A DNA stretch of 64,000 nt from CAZVRZ01 sp964629965 (GCA_964629965.1 CAZVRZ010000008.1:8444-72443), one strand, 5' to 3'. Positions 51,570-61,081 are shown, numbered from the stretch's first letter. Notes: generated from the sequence alone by a model not told the origin. A program made the numbers and translations.

Positions 51570-51734
51570 TTAGTAATTCAACGCTGATATGATCGATTCG
51601 CTGTTGTAAAATGCAGCCCCGGCCGCCGAGCAGCAGCAGCACAGCAGGAGCACTCCTACCACCACGAGCACGATGATCAGGGTCTTGTTATCTTTCTTCG
51701 GTTCTCCCAGGGGAACATTCGGATCGAAACTCAT
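51570..51734 (-). CDS. Small single-helix membrane protein with CCCC motif
   Basis: This 54-residue ORF starts at an ATG with AGGAG 8 nt upstream. It has a polar N-terminus with MSFDPNVPLGEPKKDNK, a hydrophobic helix of about 14 residues (LIIVLVVVGVLLL), four consecutive cysteines (residues 32-35), and a short AAGAAFYNS segment. The ribosome site and topology make it credible although it is short. I know no family. The next gene upstream, a DUF4190 protein, is also a small membrane protein, so they may form a unit. Confidence 0.65.
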   Translation of the reverse strand: MSFDPNVPLGEPKKDNKTLIIVLVVVGVLLLCCCCSAAGAAFYNSESIISALNY

Positions 51735-51813
51735 ATTCTTCTCCTCGATAAATAGATTTTGAATAATACAGCATTAGAAACTGCTGCCGACACCCTTATT
51801 AAATAACGCTTGC

Positions 51814-52164
51814 CTATAACCAATTGGCGAGCAATGGCAGGATCTGTTGAAATTCTTCCATTGATAATCCCAATGGCACCAGGCATAACGGTATCAGGAT
51901 GACCACGCCCGCAACACACAGGCCCAACAAAGTCAAAACAATACCGATCCAGCCCAGGACAATACCGCCAGTGGCCAAACCATCTCCGCCAATCGCTCCG
52001 CCGCTGGCCCGGATCTCATTGCGCGCCATGTACCCTAAGATCAGCGCCAGGATACTTCCGAGCGTTGGCAGCAAGGTGAGGCCCAAAATGCCGGAGATCA
52101 GGCTAATGATCGCAGTGCTGCTATTGGGAGGGGCATACCCTCCAGAACGATAATCGTACGCCAT
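51814..52164 (-). CDS. DUF4190 small membrane protein
   Basis: The 116-residue protein is preceded by an ideal AGGAGG. A Tyr/Gly/Pro-rich N-terminus leads into two hydrophobic hairpins. The DUF4190 pattern is clear: SLISGILGLTLLP, LALILGYMARNEIR with the Gly-rich GGAIGGDGLATGGIVLGW (in pieces), then a third hydrophobic segment. Function unknown. The gene follows the DUF4126 gene by 39 bp. Confidence 0.8.
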   Translation of the reverse strand: MAYDYRSGGYAPPNSSTAIISLISGILGLTLLPTLGSILALILGYMARNEIRASGGAIGGDGLATGGIVLGWIGIVLTLLGLCVAGVVILIPLCLVPLGLSMEEFQQILPLLANWL

Positions 52165-52203
52165 AACTTACCTCCTTCTCTACTATAATATACGCTCAAT
52201 CAC

Positions 52204-52764
52204 TCAAATCCGTTTCGGCCGGTGCATGATCCGCTCAATGAGCCATGCTACGATCAATATTGTAACAGCAACCACCAAAACAGGGGCCACGGCTGCCAAA
52301 ATCGATAGGAAAGTGGAAAAAACATCTTCGGCCACGCTGACGAGAACATTCCCCGTGCCCGCGGTAGTGGCTGTAACCATCGGGCGAATCGCAAATGTCT
52401 TGACCGCATTCACGCCGCCTGCCACCAGCAATCCCAGGACCAATGCCAATACCGGGTTGACATCCGAGATCACCTTGGCACTGGCTGCGAACACAATTGC
52501 TCCGGCTGTAGGTCGTACAAACGATTGGATCGCGTCGTTGACATGATTGACAGCCGGAAACTTATCCGCAAAAAACTCGATCAGCGACAACACAACCAAC
52601 ACCCCAATGACCCACCAATTGGTCAATGTATCCCAGGGCTGGTTGAGGGTGATCAGATTGGTAAAACGCGCCAAGAGCGCCACGACCAGCAAAGGAATAT
52701 AAGCATTCAGGCCGGCGCTAGCCGAAAGGCCAAAAGCTGAAAAAATTCCTAATACCCATTCCAT
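52204..52764 (-). CDS. DUF4126 membrane protein
   Basis: The 186-residue protein has 4-5 hydrophobic segments and the DUF4126 hallmarks GLSASAGLNAYIPLL at the N-terminus, then IEFFADKFPAVN, DAIQSFVRPTAGAI and a C-terminal repeat-like TAGTGNVLVSVAEDV. GAGGAGAGAG upstream supports the ATG. Function unknown; members are widespread in bacteria. It is preceded by a DUF2085 gene on the same strand at 31 bp spacing. Confidence 0.87.
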   Translation of the reverse strand: MEWVLGIFSAFGLSASAGLNAYIPLLVVALLARFTNLITLNQPWDTLTNWWVIGVLVVLSLIEFFADKFPAVNHVNDAIQSFVRPTAGAIVFAASAKVISDVNPVLALVLGLLVAGGVNAVKTFAIRPMVTATTAGTGNVLVSVAEDVFSTFLSILAAVAPVLVVAVTILIVAWLIERIMHRPKRI

Positions 52765-52795
52765 TCTCTTTCTCTCTCCTCAATATGAACGCCTG

Positions 52796-53608
52796 CTATC
52801 CGAAATGAAAACCGTCCCAGGTACCGGTCAACAGATACCGGCCCAGGTCGATCAGGCCGATCTCCATTAAGGCCAGCAGGAAACCCGCCAACAACGGCGC
52901 CCACATTTGCCCCAGGCGAGTATAACGGTTTTCCAACCGCAGCGCCATCAGCCAGATCATCGCGAACACCATCGTTAGCAAAATCAACACACCCGCCGCG
53001 CTGATTACCGCCAGCAGGTAGAGCAAAACCGGCTGGTTCAATAGCACCAGCCCATTGACGCCAAGCGCCAAAACAACCATCACACCCAACGAACGCAGGC
53101 TGTCCACAGCAGGGCGATCTTGCCAATCTCGCCAAGCGGCCTGGTTGAAGGCTGGGTAAACCAATGCCGCCACCACCAAACCCATGCCCGTGCCGGTGAA
53201 AAGGCGCAGCCAATTTTGCGGCGTATACAGCAGGCCGCGCTGCAAGATCAACGTTAGATAAGAATTCAACCCATCCACCAGAAAAGCCAACGCCATCAGT
53301 CCTAAAACCAATCCCACCCGCAAGGGGGGGAACCCGATGCGCCGCCCAACGCGCACGGCCTGGTAAGCCAAACCCACCAGCGCCCCCAGGTACATGCCCG
53401 TGCAGCGCGCACACAACGGGAAAGGCCGCTCACCCACATGAAAAGAACGCGCATCGATGCGGTGGCACACAGCGTATCCAATGGCATCCGCTTTTCCCAA
53501 CAGCCCCTCAGGGGTGCTGAACAGCCAGCCAAGCAGCATCAAACCAGTGGCTAAGACCAGCCCCCATCTCCAGGGAAGACGTTTGACAGTACCTGTAATT
53601 TGTTCCAT
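52796..53608 (-). CDS. DUF2085 membrane protein
   Basis: The 270-residue integral membrane protein has about seven hydrophobic segments. The DUF2085 core is CHRIDARSF, then FPLCARCTGMYLG, with conserved His and four Cys/Arg positions that could bind metal or heme. Function unknown. Probably co-transcribed with DUF4126 and DUF4190 downstream. Confidence 0.88.
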   Translation of the reverse strand: MEQITGTVKRLPWRWGLVLATGLMLLGWLFSTPEGLLGKADAIGYAVCHRIDARSFHVGERPFPLCARCTGMYLGALVGLAYQAVRVGRRIGFPPLRVGLVLGLMALAFLVDGLNSYLTLILQRGLLYTPQNWLRLFTGTGMGLVVAALVYPAFNQAAWRDWQDRPAVDSLRSLGVMVVLALGVNGLVLLNQPVLLYLLAVISAAGVLILLTMVFAMIWLMALRLENRYTRLGQMWAPLLAGFLLALMEIGLIDLGRYLLTGTWDGFHFG

Positions 53609-53786
53609 AAACTGATTGAATTATAGGTTATATTATTAAAAAAGCATAGACAGGAATTTTAGCTTAAGAAAGCCCCGATTATCATGGCTCGCCAAGAATA
53701 TTACCTGCCTTGGGAACTTTTCGAGTATTTCCAGCGTTTAATTTTGGAGTATGATTGTGATTCTAATTTCACTGAAAGGATTATCT

Positions 53787-55031
53787 ATGAAAAAAGTGCT
53801 GTTCTTGAGTATTTTAATTTTCTTGATGGCTGCCTGCAATCCAACCGAAACACCGGTGGTCACTGTACCACCCATACCACCCACCCTCACCCAGGCACCC
53901 CAATCTATCCCCCCCACAAACACCCCGCAGGCCACCACGACCGAGCTGCCAACCGCAACCGTCACGGCGACCGTGGAGGTACAATCCATTCCCACTTTGA
54001 CCCCTGAACCGATCCTCTATGGGCCGGATAACATGCCAGCCAGCATTAACCCCCTCACCGGCCTGGCCGTCGGCAACCCGGCCTTGTTAGATCGCCGGCC
54101 CGTGGCGGTCAAGATCAACATCGTTCCGCGCACCTCGACGCGCCCGCCCTGGGGCTTATCGTTTGCCGATATCGTTTACGATTATTATCACAACGATGGC
54201 TACAGTCGTTTCTTTGCTCTCTTCTACGGGCAAGATGCCGAGCTAGCCGGTCCCATCCGCTCCGGGCGACTGCTCGATCACGAACTGGTGCGCATGTACA
54301 AAAGCGTTTTTGCTTACGGCAGCGCAGACCAAATCATTAACCAGCGCTTCTTCAATGCCGATTACTCCAGCCGGCTGGTTCTGGAAGGTTCGGCTTCGAA
54401 CTGCCCCCCCACTGCCAGCAACCCGCTTTGCCGCTTCGATCCGCAGGGTTATTCGCACCTGCTGGCAGGAACCCAAGAATTGGGCCAGTATGCCGCCTCG
54501 CGCGGGGTAGATAACGTGCGCCAGGATTTGAGCGGTATGACCTTCCACGCCCCCATTCCGGCCGGCGGAGGAACAGCGAACCAGATCTTCATTCGCTATT
54601 CTGGCGACAATTATGTGCGCTGGGATTATGACTCTGCCTCGGGCAAATACCTGCGCTTCCAAGATAACGTCTTCGACCAGGGGCAAGGAGAAGACTACGC
54701 TCCCCTGGTAGACCGCTTGAACAACCGGCAGGTCAGCGCAGACAATGTCGTCATCCTGGTCGCCCGGCACGAATATTACCAGCAGCCGCCCAATGAAATT
54801 GTCGAAATCCTGCTCAGTGGCAGTGGGAAGGCTTACGTCTACCGTGATGGGCAAATGTTCAACGTTAGCTGGAGCCGCCCAACCATTAGCTCGGTGTTGT
54901 ACCTGACTTATCCGGATGGCAGCGCCTTTCCATATAAACCCGGCATCACCTGGTACCAGGTGATTGGCGAATCAACCGCCATCACCCAGCCCGAAAATGC
55001 GAGCTGGCGATATGACTTCCATCTACCCTAA
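53787..55031 (+). CDS. DUF3048 (YerB-like) lipoprotein
   Basis: ATG 53787 is chosen because GAAAGGA lies 7 nt upstream and the signal peptide begins at MKKVLFLSIL; the in-frame ATG 53751 would add a second hydrophobic stretch. Lipobox Cys17 is followed by a Thr/Pro-rich linker. The DUF3048 N-domain has NPLTGLAVGNPALLDRRPVAVKI, GLSFADIVYDYYHNDGYSRFFALFY and AGPIRSGRLLD (each in outline), and the C-domain follows. About 414 residues, normal length. Function unknown; B. subtilis YerB is a putative envelope lipoprotein. The 3' end overlaps pyrD (opposite strand) by 9 bp. Confidence 0.9.
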   Translation: MKKVLFLSILIFLMAACNPTETPVVTVPPIPPTLTQAPQSIPPTNTPQATTTELPTATVTATVEVQSIPTLTPEPILYGPDNMPASINPLTGLAVGNPALLDRRPVAVKINIVPRTSTRPPWGLSFADIVYDYYHNDGYSRFFALFYGQDAELAGPIRSGRLLDHELVRMYKSVFAYGSADQIINQRFFNADYSSRLVLEGSASNCPPTASNPLCRFDPQGYSHLLAGTQELGQYAASRGVDNVRQDLSGMTFHAPIPAGGGTANQIFIRYSGDNYVRWDYDSASGKYLRFQDNVFDQGQGEDYAPLVDRLNNRQVSADNVVILVARHEYYQQPPNEIVEILLSGSGKAYVYRDGQMFNVSWSRPTISSVLYLTYPDGSAFPYKPGITWYQVIGESTAITQPENASWRYDFHLP

Positions 55032-56045
55032 GCCGGTCAGGATCGATTTCACCAGGCCTGGCCCGGCATAGATCAAGCCGGTATAAATTTGCACCAACGC
55101 AGCGCCAGCGTCCAGCATCGCCTGGGCGTTGGCTGCGTTTTTAACGCCACCAACTGCTATCACAGGCAGGCTGCCGCTGCTCAGGCGGTGGATGTTCCGC
55201 ACCATCTCCAGGCTAATCGGGAACAACGGCGCACCGCTCAACCCACCCGTTTCACTCGCCAAAGCCGAGCGGACCCCCGTTCTCTGCAGGGTGGTGTTGG
55301 TGGCGATCACGCCATCCAGGCCAGCGCCTTGGATCACATCCAGCGCATCTTCCAAGGCTGGCAGATCGAGGTCAGGCGCAAGCTTGACCAACAGCGGCAG
55401 CCTGCGCCCGGCATGCTGGCTCAAATAGGCGCGCCTGCGCTCTGCCAGGGCAGAGAGCAGTTCCTGCAGAGATTCGCGTGCCTGCAAACGGCGCAGTCCC
55501 ACCGTGTTCGGTGAGCTGACGTTGATCGCCAGGTAATCAGCCAATCCGGCAAATTCATCAAAGAGCGCCAGGTAATCCTTCGCAGCTTCCTCCAGAGGAG
55601 TGTCCTTGTTCTTCCCAATGTTCACACCCAGGACCAGCCCAGGTAGGCGCCGCCCGCCGAGCTGCCGCTGGGCAAAGGCCGCACCGCGTCCGGGAAAACC
55701 CATGCGGTTGATCACGGCTTCATCGGATATCAAGCGGAACAAGCGCGGTTTTGGATTCCCCGGCTGTGGGCGCAGCGTAATCGTGCCCACCTCAATATGT
55801 CCGAAACCCAGGCAAGCCAGCCCACGCCAACCCAAACCATCCTTATCATATCCCGCCGCCAGGCCCACCGGGTTGGAAAAACACAAGCCAAACGCTTCGA
55901 CCGGGCGCTGGGGCGCAGCAAACCACGCCTTTAACAGACCGCGCACCGGGGGCACTTGCCCTGCCAGGCGGATCATCTGCAAGGTCAGTGCATGGGCATG
56001 TTCAGGGTTCAGGCGAAACAAAAGCGAGCGAAAGAATAGGTACAT
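55023..56045 (-). CDS. pyrD: Dihydroorotate dehydrogenase, class 2
   Basis: The 340-residue enzyme oxidises dihydroorotate to orotate with a quinone acceptor at the membrane. It has the class-2 N-terminal helical extension (LFRLNPEHAHALTLQ), PVGLAAGYDKDG, GHIEVGTIT and RMGFPGRG. Also present are NIGKNKDT, the catalytic Ser in NVSSPNT, and the FMN-binding GGVKNAANAQAMLDAGA. It is the last gene of the pyrimidine operon, 3 bp after pyrFE. Confidence 0.96.
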   Translation of the reverse strand: MYLFFRSLLFRLNPEHAHALTLQMIRLAGQVPPVRGLLKAWFAAPQRPVEAFGLCFSNPVGLAAGYDKDGLGWRGLACLGFGHIEVGTITLRPQPGNPKPRLFRLISDEAVINRMGFPGRGAAFAQRQLGGRRLPGLVLGVNIGKNKDTPLEEAAKDYLALFDEFAGLADYLAINVSSPNTVGLRRLQARESLQELLSALAERRRAYLSQHAGRRLPLLVKLAPDLDLPALEDALDVIQGAGLDGVIATNTTLQRTGVRSALASETGGLSGAPLFPISLEMVRNIHRLSSGSLPVIAVGGVKNAANAQAMLDAGAALVQIYTGLIYAGPGLVKSILTGLG

Positions 56046-56048
56046 GGC

Positions 56049-57464
56049 TCAGGCTCGCGTACTCTCAACAAAAAGGCGCGCTGCAGCGATCTGCTCTGTA
56101 GGGATGCTGCCTTTGGCCTCCCAATGATCCAGCATATCGGTAAAAGTCAGCACCGCATGCAGGCGATAGCCGGCTTTTTCCAGCGCTTGGCGCGCTCCCG
56201 ATTGGCGGTCGACCAACACCACCACATCCTGTACCCTAAGGCCCGCCGCCGTCAGTTTCTCGATTGCTTCGAACTTGCTGCTGCCGGTCGTCGCCAGGTC
56301 ATCGATCACAGCCACCGTGTCGCCAGGATGATACTCGCCCTCGATATCAGCGCGCGTTCCATAGGCTTTGGCCTCTTTGCGCGGGTAAATCATCGGCAAG
56401 CCGCTCTGCAGGCTGATCGCCGTGGCAATTGGGATGGCAGCGTAAGGCAGTCCCGCCAGCCGGTCAAATCGCAAGTTCTGCAAGATACGCAGATAAGCGC
56501 TCGCCGCTTTATTCAGCAAGCGCGGGTGCGAGGCCAACAGGCGCAGATCCAGGTAAACAGGCGATTGCAGCCCCGACTTCAAAGTGAACTGCCCAAAGCG
56601 GATACAACCGCTCTCCAACAATCCATCTGCAATAGACATATCCGGTCGCAAGGCAGGTCTACCGGCTGCCACGATCGCTACCCGTTCCGTTTCCATGGCA
56701 TCCCGCAGGGCATGTGCAGCCGCCGCCGGGTTGGCAGCCTGTGAAATGCTGCGCGAGATGGGCGCCAGCAATCCCAGCCCATCCCGGCGCAGGCCGGCCT
56801 GCAAAGCCTGGCGCAGATCGCCGCCCTGGGCTCCAATGCCCGGCGCCAGGAACCACAAGTCCGGCGCCAGGGAGCGCACCCGGCTCAGCGCTTCTGGATA
56901 GGTTGCAGCCACCACCAGGCCCAGGTTGTTTTGCCGGTTCATTCTCTGCGCCAGGAGAGCAACCTGCTCATAAACCTGCAGTCCGCTGTCACCCAGGCTC
57001 AGGTCTTGTAAATCGCTCGAACCTGGATTGGAAGTTTTACACAACAGAAAGACGCCCTTGCTCGGGTCTTGTAAGAACGGCTCGATGGCATCGCGGCCCA
57101 GGTAGGGATTGACCGTCAGCGCATCCGCCCCCAAGGCATCGAAAGCGCCGCGAGCATACGCGGCCGCAGTCGATGAAATATCGCCGCGCTTGGCATCCAG
57201 GATAACCGGGATGCCTGCCGGCACAGCCGCAATCACCTGCGCCAAAGCAGGCGCGCCGGCAGGGCCAAAGGCCTCAAAAAATGCCGCGTTGGGTTTATAG
57301 GCAGCCGCGACCTCTTGCGTGGCATCGATCAATCGCAGGCAGAAATCCAGCGCGGCCTGGGGCGTTGGAGAGGCCAACTCCGCCGCGTGCGGGTCAAGCC
57401 CCACGCATAACAGTGAATTTACCTGCCTTACGCGCAGCTCCAGCGTTTCAAAGAAAGAGGCCAT
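56049..57464 (-). CDS. pyrFE: Fused OMP decarboxylase - orotate phosphoribosyltransferase
   Basis: The 471-residue protein has OMP decarboxylase in residues 1-270 (subgroup 2 type; CVGLDPH, DAKRGD at 90-95, KTSNPGSSDLQ, LAPGIGAQGGD). Orotate phosphoribosyltransferase occupies residues 275-471 (CIRFGQFTLKSGLQSPVYLD, RKEAKAYG, PRPP loop VAVIDDLATTGSS around 384-396). It performs both last steps to UMP. The domain order F-E is opposite to the E-F order of animal UMP synthase. It is 5 bp from pyrB. Confidence 0.95.
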   Translation of the reverse strand: MASFFETLELRVRQVNSLLCVGLDPHAAELASPTPQAALDFCLRLIDATQEVAAAYKPNAAFFEAFGPAGAPALAQVIAAVPAGIPVILDAKRGDISSTAAAYARGAFDALGADALTVNPYLGRDAIEPFLQDPSKGVFLLCKTSNPGSSDLQDLSLGDSGLQVYEQVALLAQRMNRQNNLGLVVAATYPEALSRVRSLAPDLWFLAPGIGAQGGDLRQALQAGLRRDGLGLLAPISRSISQAANPAAAAHALRDAMETERVAIVAAGRPALRPDMSIADGLLESGCIRFGQFTLKSGLQSPVYLDLRLLASHPRLLNKAASAYLRILQNLRFDRLAGLPYAAIPIATAISLQSGLPMIYPRKEAKAYGTRADIEGEYHPGDTVAVIDDLATTGSSKFEAIEKLTAAGLRVQDVVVLVDRQSGARQALEKAGYRLHAVLTFTDMLDHWEAKGSIPTEQIAAARLFVESTRA

Positions 57465-57469
57465 GCTGC

Positions 57470-58468
57470 TTATGCCTTACCCAAGACCATCGCCAGCAGC
57501 GCCATACGCACATACAGGCCGTATTCCATCTGGCGAAAATAGGCAGCCCGTGGATCTTTATCCACTTCCATGCTGATCTCACCGACGCGCGGCAGCGGGT
57601 GCATAACGATCATGCGATCTTTGGCACGCTGCATCGTCTGCGCCGTGATGACAAACGTGTCTTTGACGGCATCGTACAATGCCGGGTCTTCAAAACGCTC
57701 TTTCTGGATGCGCGTCACGTAAAGCACATCCGTTTCCGGCAGCACCGGGTCAAGAGTGGTATATTCGGTCTGGGAAATCGCCCTGGCTTTTAACTTCTCG
57801 ATCACTTTTTCTGGCATCTTTAAGATCTCGGGGGAGACGTAATTGATTTTCACATCGTATAAGGAAAGCAGCCGGGCCAACGAATGAACCGTCCGCCCGT
57901 ATTTCAGATCGCCGAGCATGGTGATCGTCAGTCCATCCACCACACCCTGCCCCAACTCCTCAAAGATAGTGAACAAATCCAACAACGCCTGGGTAGGGTG
58001 TTCGCCAATACCATCGCCGGCATTGATGATCGGCTTGCGAGCATACTCAGCCGCCAAGGCCGCCGACCCAACCTCCGGGTGGCGCAGCACGATCACATCT
58101 GCATAGCATTCCAGCGTGCGGATGGTATCGGGCAGCGATTCACCCTTGGAAACCGATGAGTAACGCACCTCGCTGATCGGGATCACGCTTCCGCCCAGGC
58201 GCTCCATCGCAGAAGTAAATGAAGAAGAAGTACGTGTGGATGGTTCGTAGAACAGGTTTGCCAGGATCTTGCCCTTGAGCAAATCGAACGATCCCACCCG
58301 CTCCACCATTTCGCGCATCTCATGCGCTACGGCGAAGATGTAATCCAGGTCGGTGCGAGCGAATTGCTTTACCGAGAGGATATCTTTGCCATAAAACGGC
58401 GCCGAGCGTTGGTCTCCAAAGGGTAAATGAGGGTTATCATGATGTAAAGGGGGAACAAATTTAGTCAT
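57470..58468 (-). CDS. pyrB: Aspartate carbamoyltransferase, catalytic chain
   Basis: The 332-residue enzyme forms carbamoyl-aspartate. It has the carbamoyl-phosphate loop STRTSSSF (77-84), INAGDGIGEHPTQALLD, GDLKYGRTVHSL, DVLYVTRIQKERF, MHPLPRV and DPRAAYFRQ. From memory, these stretches are unusually close to the ATCase domain of animal CAD. No regulatory pyrI gene is present. It lies between pyrC and pyrFE. Confidence 0.95.
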   Translation of the reverse strand: MTKFVPPLHHDNPHLPFGDQRSAPFYGKDILSVKQFARTDLDYIFAVAHEMREMVERVGSFDLLKGKILANLFYEPSTRTSSSFTSAMERLGGSVIPISEVRYSSVSKGESLPDTIRTLECYADVIVLRHPEVGSAALAAEYARKPIINAGDGIGEHPTQALLDLFTIFEELGQGVVDGLTITMLGDLKYGRTVHSLARLLSLYDVKINYVSPEILKMPEKVIEKLKARAISQTEYTTLDPVLPETDVLYVTRIQKERFEDPALYDAVKDTFVITAQTMQRAKDRMIVMHPLPRVGEISMEVDKDPRAAYFRQMEYGLYVRMALLAMVLGKA

Positions 58469-58492
58469 TCTCTACTCTCCAATTAGATTTTT

Positions 58493-59548
58493 TCAAGCCC
58501 GGATAGGCATACCGAAACCGGGCGGCGCAATGATTTTACCGTCACAAAATGCTTCTTGGCCGCGCAGAACGACTCTTTGAACACACCCGCGCACCTGCCT
58601 GCCTTCAAAAGGCGTCCATCCGCAGCGGGTGAACTGTTGAGCCGCGCTGATTTGCCAGTCTCGATCTTCATCCACCTCGATCCAGGTCGCGGGTTGTTCG
58701 GGCAAGTTGAAGATGCGCCGGGGGTTGGTTGTCATGCGAGAGATCACATCTTCCAGCGATAACCGATCCTCGTGCACTGCCGTCAGCAGCAGCGGCAGGG
58801 CGGTTTCCAACCCTGGAAAGCCCGGTGGAGGCGCGTCGCCATCCTTCTCTGCCCGGGTATGCGGTGCATGATCCGTAGCAAAGCAGTCGATCACATCCAG
58901 GTTATCCCATAACGCCTGCCGGTCTTCAGGCGAAGCCAGGCGCGGCCGGACTTCGCTGCGCCCTGAACCCAACGCCGGGATATCCTCAGCCGTCAGGAAC
59001 AGGTGATGCGGAGCGACCTCGCAGGTCACCGGCAGGCCCCTCTCTTTGGCGGCGCGGATCAGTAAGATTTCCTCGCGCCGCGAAACATGCGCCAGGTGAA
59101 CCGGGCGATTCGTGATCGCCGCCATCGTAATCACCGCTGCCAGGGTGCGCCCTTCGGCATGCGCCACGATGGGACTGTTCGCCGGCCAGCGCCGGAAATG
59201 TTCCAACCACAAAGTCATATCATCCAGGCGCAGCGGGCCATATGTTTGATCCAGGTACATCTTCAGGCCCGCCGTATGCGGCGCCAGCGCTTCCAGCACA
59301 TCGAAATGGTCCGGCCCGGCGCCCAGGTATTGGGCGTAGTCGCAGCGCGCCTTCTGGCGGGCAGCCGCCAGCGCCATCTGCAGCGTAGCAGCATCTGTCA
59401 CCGGCGGGCGGGTGTTCGGCATGGCCAACACCATGGTAAACCCGCCCGCCAGGGCAGCAGCCGTACCGCTATCCCAATCTTCTTTGTGCGTTGCGCCAGG
59501 TTCGCGCACATGCACGTGGGGATCGATCAGGCCAGGAAGCTTCAGCAT
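58493..59548 (-). CDS. pyrC: Dihydroorotase, CAD-like type
   Basis: The 351-residue zinc enzyme cyclises carbamoyl-aspartate. Metal ligands are seen in DPHVHVREPG (His11, His13), the carboxylated Lys96 in GLKMYLD, the His of VAHAEG, and the Asp of FATDHAPH. It has PGLIDPHVHVREPGATHKED at the N-terminus, GLPVTCEVAPHHLFL, and the C-terminal WTPFEGRQVRG and VVLRGQEAF. That ending is characteristic of the animal CAD dihydroorotase rather than of typical bacterial PyrC. Its start overlaps the uraA stop (TAATG). Confidence 0.95.
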   Translation of the reverse strand: MLKLPGLIDPHVHVREPGATHKEDWDSGTAAALAGGFTMVLAMPNTRPPVTDAATLQMALAAARQKARCDYAQYLGAGPDHFDVLEALAPHTAGLKMYLDQTYGPLRLDDMTLWLEHFRRWPANSPIVAHAEGRTLAAVITMAAITNRPVHLAHVSRREEILLIRAAKERGLPVTCEVAPHHLFLTAEDIPALGSGRSEVRPRLASPEDRQALWDNLDVIDCFATDHAPHTRAEKDGDAPPPGFPGLETALPLLLTAVHEDRLSLEDVISRMTTNPRRIFNLPEQPATWIEVDEDRDWQISAAQQFTRCGWTPFEGRQVRGCVQRVVLRGQEAFCDGKIIAPPGFGMPIRA

Positions 59549-60945
59549 TATTGAGCCGAGTGTACCTGAGGCGTCTTAAAGATGACGAAGACCAGGTTCA
59601 ACAAAATACCGGCCAGGGCTGCAAAGACGATCGCCGGGATACCGTTCGGGAACAACAAGGGAATCTGGAAGGGAAACACGCCGTTAGGCAGCGCCAGGTT
59701 GCCGCCGATCCCACAGATGAGGATGGTTGCGCCGATTGCCAGGTTCTTGGGATCGAACAGGTTGACCTTCTCAGATTGGATCAGCGCCACACCCTGCATG
59801 CCGATCACACCGAACAGATAAATGCCCAGCCCGCCCTGAACTGCCACCGGCAGCGTGTTGACCAATGCCACCAGCTTGCCGAAGAAGCCCAGCACGATTG
59901 CCATTGCAGCGGCAGTCATCAACACGGGAACCGAATAGTTGCGCGTGATCGCCATCAGGCTGTTATTCTCGCCATAATTGGTGCCGGCGCAGCCGCCCAG
60001 GAAGCCAACCACGATATCATCCGCCCCATCCGCCACCAGGTTCAAGCCGATCAGCTCTTTGATTTTATATGGTTTGCGCTTGAGCTCTACAGCCAGTTCG
60101 TCGATGTACAGGCTCATCTGGTAGAGGTGAGCCGTGCTTTCAGGCACCGTGGCGATGAAGATCAAGGCAATGCTCAGCGCCATGCCCCAGGCATTGGGGT
60201 CGCCAAAAGCGGGGAAAGTGAACTTCGGCAGCGCAAACCATCCGGCTTCCGCTACCGGGGCAAAATTGACCAGGCCAAAGGGAATGGCGATCAGATAACC
60301 AAAGATCGCCCCCAGCAGGATAGGCAGCATGCCAATAAAGCCCTTGCCTTGCAGGTAGACGGAGAACAGAATGGTTGCCACCAGGGTCAGGAAAGCCACC
60401 AGCCAAAACTTCCAGCTATCGGCAGCCGCCGCTCCGATGGAAGCTCCGCTGGCATTGTTCAACGCTGAGCCAGCCAGCATGACGCCGATCACCATGGCTA
60501 CCGAACCGGTGATGATGGGAGGCAAGATACGATCCAGCGCCGCCTTGCCCACCCGCATGATGAGCAGGCCGATCAAGATTTCAAAGATGGCTGTGAAGAT
60601 GATGCCCACCTGCACGATCCTCACGCCTTCAGGGCAATAGGTAGCCGCAGAGTTGTAGCATTCCGGAGCAAACTTGCTCATAACCGTAATAACCACCGCA
60701 ATATAAGAAAAGGACGAGCCATAATACATTGGAATCTGGCGCTTAGAGACCAGCAGAGCCACGAGGGTGCCCAACCCGCTGGCAAGCAGGGTGACGCCGA
60801 CATCGAACTTGGTCAGGATCGCCACCAGTACGGTCGCCGGGAACATGGCGAGAAACTGCTGGAAACCCAGGCTCAACATGGCCCCCACCGGCGGGGTATC
60901 ATCCGGCAGATAGGCATATCTTTTGACTTCCACTTCCTTGCTCAT
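59548..60945 (-). CDS. uraA: Uracil/nucleobase permease (NCS2 / UraA family)
   Basis: The 465-residue membrane protein with about 12-14 helices imports uracil with protons. Family motifs: LGFQQFLAMFPATV near the N-terminus, YGSSFSYIAVV, TGSVAMVIGVMLA and PESTAHLYQMS. The substrate-site signature is GTNYGENNSLMAITRNYS, the UraA-like form. AAGGAGG upstream is ideal. It is the first gene of the pyr operon and is preceded by a leader with terminator-like hairpins, so expression is probably tuned by attenuation. Confidence 0.95.
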   Translation of the reverse strand: MSKEVEVKRYAYLPDDTPPVGAMLSLGFQQFLAMFPATVLVAILTKFDVGVTLLASGLGTLVALLVSKRQIPMYYGSSFSYIAVVITVMSKFAPECYNSAATYCPEGVRIVQVGIIFTAIFEILIGLLIMRVGKAALDRILPPIITGSVAMVIGVMLAGSALNNASGASIGAAAADSWKFWLVAFLTLVATILFSVYLQGKGFIGMLPILLGAIFGYLIAIPFGLVNFAPVAEAGWFALPKFTFPAFGDPNAWGMALSIALIFIATVPESTAHLYQMSLYIDELAVELKRKPYKIKELIGLNLVADGADDIVVGFLGGCAGTNYGENNSLMAITRNYSVPVLMTAAAMAIVLGFFGKLVALVNTLPVAVQGGLGIYLFGVIGMQGVALIQSEKVNLFDPKNLAIGATILICGIGGNLALPNGVFPFQIPLLFPNGIPAIVFAALAGILLNLVFVIFKTPQVHSAQ

Positions 60946-61040
60946 AACTTCCTCCTTATAGATAAAAAAGATTTTTTTACGCCCTCAACAGGGTCGCTAC
61001 CACTCACATCAACGGGCATTTCTTTGCGCCGGCAGCAGGC

Positions 61041-61066
61041 AAAAAAATAGAGCCCAAAGGCTCTAT
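61041..61066 (-). terminator. Terminator/attenuator hairpin in the uraA leader
   Basis: On the - strand ATAGAGCC, a TTTG loop and GGCTCTAT are followed by seven T. It lies about 100 nt upstream of the uraA start codon and after the candidate promoter, so it must be read through for pyr operon expression. Confidence 0.8.
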
Positions 61067-61081
61067 TTGAAAATTAGACAG

